Assembly (NCBI GenBank): GCA_002449955.1
Contig: DJYD01000013.1
Location: 1 to 21,174, forward strand
Reading direction: 5' to 3'
From: Lachnospiraceae bacterium UBA6987
Lineage (GTDB): Bacteria; Bacillota; Clostridia; Lachnospirales; Lachnospiraceae
Length of the DNA: 21,174 bases
Shown here: positions 6,350 to 14,800 of the stretch, one piece after another
How the letters are laid out: each line of letters opens with the position of its first letter
Numbering within the stretch: the first letter of the stretch is position 1
The notes under the pieces: generated by a model
Seen by the model: only the letters and a program-made list of their open reading frames with translations
What the model was told of the DNA's origin: nothing
Databases searched by the model: none
Made by a program: the position numbers and the translations under genes

Positions 6350-6841
6350 ATGTCAAAAGGTGAACAGCTGAAAGCACCGATCGTCAAAGAGATCTCGGAA
6401 CTGCTTTCTGATGCCACCGCAGCGGTCCTTGTGGACTATAAGGGCATTACCGTGGAGCAGGATACGAACCTTCGTAAAGAACTGCGCACGAATGATGTGA
6501 CCTACCGTGTCTACAAGAACACTCTGCTGCATCGTGCTGTGCAGGGTACTGTGTTCGAACCGTTAAGCGAGAACCTGTCCGGACGCACCGCAATTGCTGT
6601 AGCCAAAGGTGATGCCACCGCACCCGCCCGTATCATTGCGAACTTCGACAAGAAGGGCGAAATGGTCGCGTTAAAGGCCGGCGTCATCGAAGGCACTTAC
6701 TACGGTCCTGATAAGATCAATGCTGTTGCACTGATCCCGAGCCGCGAGATCCTGCTGGGCAGACTGTTCGGCAGCATGAAGTCCCCGATTACGAACTTCG
6801 CACGCGTGCTGAAACAGATCGCCGAAAAACAGGAAGCCTAA
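6350..6841 (+). CDS. rplJ: 50S ribosomal protein L10
   Basis: 163 residues starting MSKGEQLKAPIVKEISELL. L10 anchors the L7/L12 dimers of the ribosomal stalk to L11 and 23S rRNA. The conserved AVLVDYKGITVEQDTNLRKELR, YRVYKNTLLHRAV and the C-terminal stalk-binding helix (SMKSPITNFARVLKQIAEK) are all present. The ATG at 6350 follows AAGGAGG. The frame is open further upstream to 6236, but those extra codons fall in the leader RNA and look non-coding, so I do not use them. It is the regulated partner of the L10 leader. Confidence 0.96.
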   Translation: MSKGEQLKAPIVKEISELLSDATAAVLVDYKGITVEQDTNLRKELRTNDVTYRVYKNTLLHRAVQGTVFEPLSENLSGRTAIAVAKGDATAPARIIANFDKKGEMVALKAGVIEGTYYGPDKINAVALIPSREILLGRLFGSMKSPITNFARVLKQIAEKQEA

Positions 6842-6911
6842 GACTTCCCACTCAGCTGCGGCATGAGGCCGCACGGGCACTGCCCACTAAATTATTTGGA
6901 GGATTATTATC

Positions 6912-7286
6912 ATGGCAAAACTTACCACTGCTGAATTTATCGAAGCGCTCAAGGAACTCTCTGTGCTGGAACTGAACGAACTGGTTCAGGCCTGCGAAGC
7001 TGAATTTGGCGTATCCGCTGCTGCTGGCGTTGTTGTCGCTGCTGCTGCCGGCCCTGCCGAAGAAGTTGAAGAAAAGACCGAATTCGACGTCGAGCTGACT
7101 GAAGTCGGTTCCGAGAGAATGGCCGTCCTGAAGGCCCTGCGTGCCCTGACCGGTGCTGGCCTGAAGGAAGTCAAGGATATGCTTGACAGCGCTCCTGGCG
7201 TGATCAAGGCTGGCGCCACCAAGGAAGAAGCCGAGAACATGAAGGCCGAGCTGGAAAAGGCCGGCGCAAAGGTCACCCTGAAATAA
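6912..7286 (+). CDS. rplL: 50S ribosomal protein L7/L12
   Basis: 124 residues. The N-terminal dimerisation domain (1-35) begins MAKLTTAEFIEALKELSVLELNELV; a flexible Ala/Val-rich hinge (about 37-55) follows, then the globular C-terminal domain (about 57-124) with the factor-binding KVTLK end and LKEVKDMLDSAPGVIKAG. It recruits translational GTPases to the ribosome. The 70-base gap after rplJ contains two small hairpins (GCGGC/GCCGC and GGGC/GCCC), then TTGGAGGA before the ATG. Transcription ends at the terminator just downstream; rpoB, the usual next gene, is absent. Confidence 0.97.
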   Translation: MAKLTTAEFIEALKELSVLELNELVQACEAEFGVSAAAGVVVAAAAGPAEEVEEKTEFDVELTEVGSERMAVLKALRALTGAGLKEVKDMLDSAPGVIKAGATKEEAENMKAELEKAGAKVTLK

Positions 7287-7304
7287 TTTCAGAAAAGTAT
7301 ACCG

Positions 7305-7332
7305 AAAACGGGTCCTGCGGGGCCCGTTTTTT
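7305..7332 (+). terminator. Intrinsic terminator after rplL
   Basis: AAAACGGGTCC and GGGCCCGTTTT pair around a short loop, followed by a T run to 7332. It closes the ribosomal protein cluster. Confidence 0.92.
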
Positions 7333-7347
7333 GCATGTTCGGAAAAG

Positions 7348-7368
7348 AAAACTGTTGTAATTGAGGGG
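7348..7368 (+). promoter_or_regulatory. Shared regulatory element, copy 1 (upstream of the sensor operon)
   Basis: AAAACTGT, six variable bases, TGAGGGG. An element with the identical outer 15 bases and spacing lies at 10995-11015, upstream of the lipoprotein operon. Copy 1 ends 22 bases before the -10 box, about -55 to -35 relative to the expected start, where an activator next to RNA polymerase would bind. The response regulator encoded downstream is the obvious candidate (inference). The element is not clearly palindromic. Confidence 0.6.
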
Positions 7369-7396
7369 AGACAAAAAGACAGTTCTCCGGTATACT
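7368..7396 (+). promoter_or_regulatory. Promoter of the sensor kinase operon
   Basis: GAGACA (7368-7373), 17-bp spacer, TATACT (7391-7396). The -35 box matches consensus at 4 of 6 positions and abuts the shared element, which fits an activator-assisted promoter. Confidence 0.6.
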
Positions 7397-7446
7397 GATT
7401 ATCAGAAAAGAATCGTAAAAACGCGGATGACGGAAGGAGGGCAGGC

Positions 7447-9057
7447 ATGTTGAAAACAGGTATCCGAAATATGGCGGCGATCACAGCAGCCTTTCTTCTG
7501 TATGGGTTGTTAAGAGTCATCCTGTACGGCCAAGATTTTGCGGATCTGATCAGCCAGCTTTTCACCGGCGCCGTGATCCTCGTCTGGGGAATATTCGTCC
7601 TGGGGAGGGTCACGGACAGACGCCTGAAGAGACTCCTGACCGGCCTTGCGGCTTTTCTGCTTCTGCTTTTGCTGATGCAGACGGTCAACTACCGCTTTGC
7701 ACAGAATCAGGAAGCTCTGCGCCGTTACGCCTGGTACGGCTATTACTTTTGTGAGATGGCTGCCGCCGTTCTTTTCTACTGTGCTGCGGTCTTTTGCGGC
7801 AGAGAGCCGGAAGAGAAAGCCGGGATATTGTCATACCTGCTTCCGGCCGCCGGCATGGCCGCCAGTCTGGGCATTCTGACAAATGACTTTCATGCATCAG
7901 CCTTTTCCTTTACAACGGATGAACGCCTTCCGGGCAGTCCGAAACACTTCGGTCCGTTTTATTATCTGTTCTTTTTCCTTCTCTTTTTCCTGTGCTTTGC
8001 GGCTGTAATGATCTTCGTCAGAAAACACAGGGCGATCCGGAGAAGTAAGAGTCTTTTCCTGCTTCCGCTGCCGCTTCTTATCATGACCCTCTTATTTATT
8101 CTCGATACCCTGAACCGTACGCTGCGAGTGGGCGGCGTCAAGGTGTGGCAGACCGGGGAGGTCTTCTGCTTTTGCGTGATCGCTTTTCTGGAAATGTGCA
8201 TCGATTACGGCATGATTCCGGCCAATACCGGCTATGGGGAAGCCTTCTCACTGATCGGCAGCCGCGCGGTCATTCTGGATGAAGAGGGCACGGTCCGATA
8301 CGCGGCCGCGGAGGCGGAATATCCTTTTGCGGACGATGCGGATACGCTCGTACGCGAGCATCCCGTTTCCGGCGGAAAGATCGTCTGGCAGACCGATGTG
8401 GCTGAGCTGCAGCGCCTGAACCGCGGGCTGGAAGAGACGGCCGCACGGATCGAGGCCAGAAATACCTATCTTGCCTCCCGGACGGAAGTCGAGAAGGAAA
8501 TCGCGGAAACGGAAGCCCGCAGCCGGATCTACGACCGCATCAGCCGGGCGCTCAGACCCCAGCTTGATCGTCTCCGGACGATGACGGAAGGGCCTGAGGA
8601 GGTTTTTGACGAGCATCTCCCGGATATCGCCGTTCTCAGTGCGTATATCAAGCGGCGCAGCAATATGGAACTGATGGCCGAGAACGGCAGTCTTCCCTTT
8701 GAGGAACTGTCTCTGGCGGTATCCGAGTCCCTGAGCTATCTGAAGCTGAAGGGGGTCGGCGCAGCCCTCTCGGCATCGGGACGCGGAAGCTGTCCGGCGG
8801 CGCGGCTGATAAGCGCCTATGAACAGCTGGAGAGGATCATAGAAGCGGCGCTCGAGACCCTGACCGCGCTCGCGGTCTATCTGAAGGCGGACTCCGAGGT
8901 GCTGAGCATGCGCGTGCTCGTGAACGCCGCTTCGTTCACGCTTCCGCCGGAAAGCATTGCAGGATCCGATGAGGAAGGCTCTCAGGACGTCTCCGTTACC
9001 AAGGAAGGACAGGATCTCATCTTTTACTGCCGCTTCCGGGAAGGAGGGGGACTGTGA
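7447..9057 (+). CDS. Polytopic sensor protein, degenerate histidine-kinase-like
   Basis: 536 residues. Residues about 8-255 form seven or eight hydrophobic segments, like the 7TM sensor regions of clostridial kinases. A PAS-like strand region follows (AVILDEEGTVRYA, about 274-286), then a charged coiled coil (about 318-362). IYDRISRALRPQLDRLRTM (361-379) aligns with a DHp helix but lacks the HD catalytic pair. The C-terminal 130 residues retain helix and strand patterns of a HATPase domain (AYEQLERIIEAAL; final LIFYCRFREGG) but no recognisable N, G1 or G2 boxes. It therefore looks like a catalytically dead partner of the kinase encoded next, overlapping it by 4 bases (GTGA). Domain resemblance is my reading, not a search result. 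Its ligand is unknown. AAGGAGG precedes the ATG. Confidence 0.72.
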   Translation: MLKTGIRNMAAITAAFLLYGLLRVILYGQDFADLISQLFTGAVILVWGIFVLGRVTDRRLKRLLTGLAAFLLLLLLMQTVNYRFAQNQEALRRYAWYGYYFCEMAAAVLFYCAAVFCGREPEEKAGILSYLLPAAGMAASLGILTNDFHASAFSFTTDERLPGSPKHFGPFYYLFFFLLFFLCFAAVMIFVRKHRAIRRSKSLFLLPLPLLIMTLLFILDTLNRTLRVGGVKVWQTGEVFCFCVIAFLEMCIDYGMIPANTGYGEAFSLIGSRAVILDEEGTVRYAAAEAEYPFADDADTLVREHPVSGGKIVWQTDVAELQRLNRGLEETAARIEARNTYLASRTEVEKEIAETEARSRIYDRISRALRPQLDRLRTMTEGPEEVFDEHLPDIAVLSAYIKRRSNMELMAENGSLPFEELSLAVSESLSYLKLKGVGAALSASGRGSCPAARLISAYEQLERIIEAALETLTALAVYLKADSEVLSMRVLVNAASFTLPPESIAGSDEEGSQDVSVTKEGQDLIFYCRFREGGGL

Positions 9058-10358
9058 ACGATTTTTCCGTTTTCTGGTTGTTTGCCGGCCCGTTAAGCAT
9101 CTGCCTGTTCTGGGCTTCCGCGGGGCTCGCGGTCCTAGGCCTCCGCAGGAAGAAGCATGGTTTTCTGCTGTGCGGGATCATCCTGACGGCAGGAACATAT
9201 TATCTTGTCCAGTTCATCAGTTATTATACGGAACCGATCGCCAATGATCCCCGGATACTCGAGATCGCGGTACGCTTTGCCGCGCTGCCGCATCTGGTCC
9301 ATTTCCTGCTCCTTGCCGGGACCGGAGCTGTGATCTGCGCACTTTATCGGGCGCTTATCCGTTTCGGAAAGGATCAGATCACGCCGATGTCGGTCAGGGA
9401 GGCCGTCGACAGTCTGCCTGACGGGATCTGTTTCTATCTTCCTGGCGGGAGGATGCTGATGATCAATGCTGCCATGCAGGACCTCTGCCGGAATGCGTTA
9501 GGCAGGGTCCCGCTCAGTGGAGAGGCGCTCCGGAAAGCGCTGTTTTCGGGGGAGTTTAAGGCCGGGTACCGCGGCACAGTGCTTGAAGATACCATGCTTA
9601 TCACCGCGCCGGACGGAACGGTATGGAGCCTGAGCGAAAGAGACGCTTTCTTAGGGAAAGAAGCGGCTCATGGTGTGACCGCGACGGATGTGACGAAGCT
9701 TTACCGGAAAACGCTGCTTCTGCAGGCACGGGAAGAAAAGCTGTCCGAGCTGAATGAACAACTGGCGGCATACAACCGGGAGATCGTATCCCTCACCGCC
9801 GAAAAAGAAAGACTGAATGCCCGGGTGCGCCTGCATGATGAGGTCGGCGCGGATCTGCTGACCATCAAAAGTTACCTGGCAGGCAGCCGCAGCGAAAATG
9901 ACCGGGAAGATATACGGCGCCGGCTTCGGCGAAACGTATCCTTCCTGCTTTCCGGCGATACGCCGGCTTCGGAGGATGAATATGTCCTGCTGCAGAATAC
10001 CGCAGCGCAGCTGGGCGTACGCGTGCTCGTCCAGGGCAGCCTGCCGCAGTCAGAACCGCAGAAGCATGTGGTGACGACAGCGATCCATGAATGCTTCACC
10101 AACACGCTGCGCCATGCCCGCGGAGATAAGCTGCAAGTCCTGGCAGAAGAACGCGGCGGCGACTATGTCATCCGCCTGACCAGCAACGGGGAGCAGCCGG
10201 CCGGCCCCATACGGGAGACCGGCGGCCTTAAGTCCCTGCGGGAACTTACGGAATATATCGGAGGAAGCATGGAGATTACGTACTCCCCGGTCTATACCGT
10301 TACACTGATCCTGCCGAAGGAGGTGCCGCATGCCTATAAACGTATTGATCGTGGATGA
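9054..10358 (+). CDS. Membrane sensor histidine kinase, NarL-partner (LHDE) type
   Basis: 434 residues with a GTG start placed by GGAGGGGG just upstream. Three membrane helices lie at about 8-28, 37-57 and 80-102, followed by a PAS-like domain (about 116-215, PDGICFYLPGGRMLMINAAM), a coiled coil (about 218-255) and a dimerisation box with His261 in VRLHDEVGADLL. The ATPase domain has an N box HECFTNTLRHA (345-355) and a G box ETGGLKSLRELTEYIGG (388-404). This is the pattern of kinases that pair with LuxR-type regulators. It should autophosphorylate on His261 and pass phosphate to the regulator encoded by the overlapping downstream gene. It probably works as a complex with the preceding degenerate partner, because translation of the two is coupled through the GTGA overlap (inference). 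Confidence 0.88.
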   Translation: MNDFSVFWLFAGPLSICLFWASAGLAVLGLRRKKHGFLLCGIILTAGTYYLVQFISYYTEPIANDPRILEIAVRFAALPHLVHFLLLAGTGAVICALYRALIRFGKDQITPMSVREAVDSLPDGICFYLPGGRMLMINAAMQDLCRNALGRVPLSGEALRKALFSGEFKAGYRGTVLEDTMLITAPDGTVWSLSERDAFLGKEAAHGVTATDVTKLYRKTLLLQAREEKLSELNEQLAAYNREIVSLTAEKERLNARVRLHDEVGADLLTIKSYLAGSRSENDREDIRRRLRRNVSFLLSGDTPASEDEYVLLQNTAAQLGVRVLVQGSLPQSEPQKHVVTTAIHECFTNTLRHARGDKLQVLAEERGGDYVIRLTSNGEQPAGPIRETGGLKSLRELTEYIGGSMEITYSPVYTVTLILPKEVPHAYKRIDRG

Positions 10359-10959
10359 CCAGACAGTCCCCAGACAGCTTTTTGAAACGATCATCGCATC
10401 ATCTGACCGCTACCGGCTGGCGGCGTCCATAGAGACCGCCAGGGTAGCCGACGCCTGGTGCGCCCGAGGCGGAGTCGATCTGGTCCTCATGGACGTCGTG
10501 ATGAGCGACGGCTCGAACGGCCTGGATGCTGCTGCGCGGATCAAGCAGTCTTACCCGGGAATCAAGATCATCATAGTGACATCGCTTCCGGACGCGCTGT
10601 TCCTTAAACGGGCTCGGGAGATCGGTGTGGATTCCTTCTGGTACAAGGAGGTTCAGGCGGTCCCGATGCTGGAGATCATGGACCGCACGATGGCAGGTGA
10701 GCATATCTTTCCCGATGCGCCGCCGGTGACAGGTCTTGGACTTGCGAAAAGCACGGACCTGACGGAACGGGAACAGGAGATCCTGCGGCTGCTCGCGGAA
10801 GGCCTGACCGACCGGGAAATTGCAGACGCCGCGTGTTTAAGTATGACCACGGTGCGTTATCATATCGGAAACCTGATCAGCAAGACAGGCCTTAACTCCC
10901 GGACTGAACTTGCGGTGAATGCGGTCCTGAGCGGGATCACGACGCCGGGAATCAAATAG
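10330..10959 (+). CDS. NarL/FixJ-family response regulator with LuxR-type HTH
   Basis: 209 residues. The receiver domain (about 1-120) has acidic D9-D10, phosphoacceptor Asp55 in LVLMDVVM, switch Thr84 and Lys106. The LuxR-type helix-turn-helix (about 142-200) reads LTEREQEILRLLAEGLTDREIA followed by LSMTTVRYHIGNLISKTGLNSRTEL, a textbook match. The ATG lies 29 bases inside the kinase gene, and its AAGGAGG ribosome binding site (10317-10323) is within kinase coding sequence, so the overlap is real and the two proteins are probably made in coupled fashion. The likely targets are its own operon and the lipoprotein/secreted-protein operon, whose promoters share an element. Confidence 0.95.
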   Translation: MPINVLIVDDQTVPRQLFETIIASSDRYRLAASIETARVADAWCARGGVDLVLMDVVMSDGSNGLDAAARIKQSYPGIKIIIVTSLPDALFLKRAREIGVDSFWYKEVQAVPMLEIMDRTMAGEHIFPDAPPVTGLGLAKSTDLTEREQEILRLLAEGLTDREIADAACLSMTTVRYHIGNLISKTGLNSRTELAVNAVLSGITTPGIK

Positions 10960-10989
10960 AAACCTCTCCCTCGCGGGGGAGGTTTTTTT
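10960..10989 (+). terminator. Intrinsic terminator after the response regulator gene
   Basis: AACCTCTCCC and GGGGGAGGTT form a stem with a TCGC loop, followed by seven T. It separates the regulatory operon from the lipoprotein operon, so the latter needs its own promoter. Confidence 0.94.
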
Positions 10990-10994
10990 GTCCA

Positions 10995-11015
10995 AAAACT
11001 GTCATTTCTGAGGGG
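10995..11015 (+). promoter_or_regulatory. Shared regulatory element, copy 2 (upstream of the lipoprotein operon)
   Basis: AAAACTGT, six variable bases, TGAGGGG: the same 15 outer bases and spacing as at 7348-7368, with 1 of 6 central bases also identical. It ends 21 bases before the -10 box at 11037, against 22 in copy 1. Confidence 0.6.
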
Positions 11016-11036
11016 GCGCTTCTGCCCGGAAGTGCC

Positions 11037-11042
11037 TATAGT
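11037..11042 (+). promoter_or_regulatory. -10 box of the lipoprotein/secreted-protein operon
   Basis: TATAGT with no acceptable -35 hexamer at 16-18 bp upstream (GGGCGC at 17 bp). A promoter with a good -10 and no -35 usually depends on an activator, which fits the shared element directly upstream. Confidence 0.55.
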
Positions 11043-11105
11043 GAAAGTGGGATGATTTATTCGAAAAATCAAACAGATATTGTCACGGATAAGGAGGGCT
11101 TTTTG

Positions 11106-11804
11106 ATGAAACGATTGCTTTGTCTGTTGCTGCTGCTTTCCCTTGCCGTCTGGGCGGCGGGCTGCGGAAAGCAGCCGGAACCAGTCGCGCCGTCATCGGA
11201 AAACGCGGCGTCCGGTGAAGTACCGGCAGCTGCGTCTTCAACGGCACCCACTGAGACGCAAATCGCTCCTGCGCAGCCGGAAGATCTGCTCGCCTGGGGC
11301 GGGAAAACGCTGTCCGGATACGGCGCAAAATGGGCAGAGAGAGAGTTTGCCGACATCAGCCTGAATACTGTGGATGAAGAGGATGCGGACTGCGCCTCCT
11401 GCAGTTTTGCCTTTTCTGACAGTGAAAAGTATCCCGGCATGACGGTAAACGGCAGCCTTTATCTCGGAAAAGATGTCTCGGTTCTTTTTGACATTCCGGA
11501 GGAAGCGGAGCTTGATCCGCTCGCTGATGGTTTTCTGGCAGAGCAGGTAAAGGCACTTCTGCCGGAGGCGAAAGAGGAAACGAGGACTTCCGGCAGCACC
11601 GTCTGGAACGTCCGCGCCTTCTGCCAGGAGGCACAGACGGACGGCTATGTCGTCTATGATCTGATCGCATGGAGTGAGGCGGACGGTGCTCTTGCTTATG
11701 TGAACGCGACGGCAGTTCTGCGCGGCGCGGCACTTGGAGATAAGGCCGCGGAGACGGTCTCCGCACTCATGCAGGAATGGTTCTCTTCCCTGGAGATCCG
11801 GTAA
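11106..11804 (+). CDS. Putative lipoprotein of unknown function
   Basis: 232 residues. The N-terminus MKRLLCLLLLLSLAVWAAGC is a lipoprotein signal peptide; Cys20 in the A-A-G-C box should be lipid-modified, anchoring the mature protein to the outer face of the membrane. A Pro/Ala/Ser/Glu-rich linker (about 23-58) leads to a compact domain of about 170 residues with alternating strands and a CASC pair. I do not recognise the family. The frame is open back to 11052, but AAGGAGGG at 11091-11098 and the signal peptide fix the start at 11106. The stop is 12 bases from the next start, with AGGAGGG in the gap, so the two genes form one operon. Likely partners are the secreted protein downstream and, as an envelope signal, the sensor operon upstream (inference). 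Confidence 0.8.
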   Translation: MKRLLCLLLLLSLAVWAAGCGKQPEPVAPSSENAASGEVPAAASSTAPTETQIAPAQPEDLLAWGGKTLSGYGAKWAEREFADISLNTVDEEDADCASCSFAFSDSEKYPGMTVNGSLYLGKDVSVLFDIPEEAELDPLADGFLAEQVKALLPEAKEETRTSGSTVWNVRAFCQEAQTDGYVVYDLIAWSEADGALAYVNATAVLRGAALGDKAAETVSALMQEWFSSLEIR

Positions 11805-11816
11805 AGGAGGGCTGAG

Positions 11817-14800
11817 ATGAAAAAGAACGGAACACTCATCATGCTGCTTGCCGTCTTCATCTTGACGGCGGCATTCGGAAAAACGGCGGAGGCAGACGGG
11901 GTGGAGCCCGCACAGCACGATCACATCTGGGAACAGGCGGACGTTGCGATGCGGCCAACCTGTACATCGCCCGCTTACTATGTAATTCGCTGCCAGATCT
12001 GCGGCAAAGAGGAGACGCATATCACGGAGCCGGCTCTTGGTCACGACTGGACCGCCTGGGATCTGGTGAAGCCGGCACAGTGTACCTATCACGGTGCGGA
12101 GGCGCGCCGGTGCAGAAGATGCAATGTCCAGGAAACAAGAGAGGTCGCACCTCTTGGCCACAGCTGGGGAGCATGGAAAGTGGCGCAGGCGCCAAGCTGC
12201 TTTGCGGAAGGAAAGGAAACGCGGGAGTGCAGCCGCTGCCTCATCACGGAATCAAGAGCGGTCCCGAAGACGGAGCATAAGTGGGGCAACTGGCATGTGA
12301 CCACAGCGCCTAAGCATGGAAATAGCGGGACGGAAGAGAGACGCTGTCCCGTCTGTATGGCGACTGAGACCCGGACGATTCCGGCAGAAAAGCCTGAGAT
12401 GCAGCTTGGTGATTCGGGCATCCTCGTTGTCATCGCGCAGGAACTTTTGAAAGACGGCGGTGAATATACGGGCGTCTGCGACGGCATCTTCCGCGAGGAT
12501 CTGGCCTTAGCAATCAAGACCTATGAAAAGTCGGCCGGCCTGAATGAGACCGGAGCCATTTATCCGGACACGCTGCCGCTCCTCGCCAAGCGCTTCCTGG
12601 AGAGTCTGGAGGGTGAGATCCCCTCAGGCGAGTGCACCATCTTTATTTTCCAGGACACCGGCCTTCACGTCGATGCTCTGCGGGAGTGCAAGTATACGTC
12701 CAACGGTGACGGGACGCACAGGGTGGAGCCGGTCATCATCGGTTTTGATTTCAACAACTGGAAGGAAGAACAGGCGGAGATCTATTTCCCGGCGGGAGCG
12801 GAATTCAAACAGAATGCCTATAACTCTCCCTGTCATCCGGACGGCGATAAATCCGTGTGCATGGACTGCGGCGCCGACATGGGAGCCTGGCTGACGCAGC
12901 AGGTGGAACTGAATCTGGACGCGCTGCTGGCGGCGTTAGATAAGTACGGGGACGGGATCGGCATCAACCTGAACATCCTGCCGGATGAACTGACAGATTA
13001 CGATCTGCCGCCGGTCGAAGGCATGGAGTATAATACGTTCTGGGCGCCCTGCCTGAAGTGGGATCCTTTCCCGGGCGCGCTTCGCTACGACGTCTACGTC
13101 TGGAAAATGGAGGCCGACGGGAACGGTAAGGAAGAATTGCTCGTCGAGGACTGCGTTGAAAACGCGACGGGTTATTACCTGGAAGATCTGGAACCGGGGA
13201 AGTATCTGGCTGCCGTGCTGGCCAAGAATGACGGCGGCGCGGTTTCCGATCATACCTTCCTGTATTTCGGCGTGGTCGGTGATACCATGCCGGAGCCGCT
13301 CGAGGTGGAACTGAAAGACGGCTGCGCGAGCTGGGCGTATGAATACGGAAACTTAAGTCCGATCTTCCATGTGGACCTCATCCGGGCTTACGTCATCGAT
13401 CACGGCCTGAACCATGAATCCGTTTATGAGGCGGATACCGAAAATGCCTACATGGATTTTACAGAGGTCTATGCTGAACTGGCTGTGAAGGGAAAGATGC
13501 AGCCGGGAGATTTCCTGTTTGTAGGCGTTGAAGCCATAGATGCTGACGGGATCCTGAAGGACAGCGCGATGGTGCACAGCGAATTCATCCCTTGGGTGAT
13601 GCCGAACTTCTACCGCGTGCTCTGCGCGGTAAACGTCCGGCGCGGGCCGGGAAAGAGTTTTGAACGGATCGGCGGCTACAGCCTCGGCGATTATTTCGTC
13701 TCCTTCGGGACGGAGACCGGCGAAGACGGAACCTATTACGTGGTCAATTACAAGGGCCAGACAGGTTACGTCCTCTCGAGCTGCGCCGCCTGGTTCGCGC
13801 CGAAGCTGTTTACGTCACATGTGGATATGGGCGACGGAAAGAGCGCTGAAGTTTTTACGAATCCCGACGGAACGATCGATCAGACCGATCTGGAGAATAA
13901 GGTGCAGAAGCTGGGCTGGCGGCTGGCCGGCCTGAAGCAGACAGGCGGAAGCGGGACCGGCGAACTGGACCTTACCAAAGTCCTTTCGCCCGGCGACACC
14001 TTTGAAGCCGTCTGGGAGAAAGACCCCGATTACGTTTTTGTCCGCTTCTGCAAAAACGCGCAGGGAGAATCAGCCCAGGTGTATGACCCGGAAGGAAAAC
14101 TGACAGATAAAGAGATCCCCATCCGTATCGGGACTGCCTTCCGCATCCGGACGGGCGGCGGGGAAGCTTATATTCCGGGCTGGCGGTGCTGGGACGGCGA
14201 TTCCTATCTGGAAGTCACCGATGCAACGCCGTTTACCGGAAAGATGACCACCGTCTTCATGTACGAGAGGAAGGGTCAGGAAATCACTCTCGGAAGAAAG
14301 ACACTGACAGGGCGCCCGGAGGAACTGCTGTATCTGTATGATGTAAATAATAAACCGATCGGCCGCCTGCAGGAGGGAGACGTTCTCACGATCACGGACC
14401 GCGATAACAGGGCCGGGAACTTCGCCATGATGTATAAGGTCAGCGTCAAGCGGCTGAATAAGGAAGGCTATGCTTACGCCGAACTGCTGGAAGGCCTGAA
14501 CGGTGCCGAATCCTGGAATATCTACTTTGACCCGGACGGCGGTTTTTGTCCTGTTGCCTGGCTGAAAGCCACCTATCAGAAAGGGTATCCTTATCCCACG
14601 CTGACACAATATCCGGCCGCGACCCGCAGCGGATATTATTTCGCGGGTTGGACGGATAAGACGGGCAATGTCGTAACGCCGGGCTATGAATTCACGGACA
14701 GCGTGAAGCTGAAGGCAAATTGGATCAAATACACTGGACAGGAAGTAAAACAGGGCCTTACGATTTCTCTCGGCGCCGTTCCGTTCGAAGAGCAGACGAA

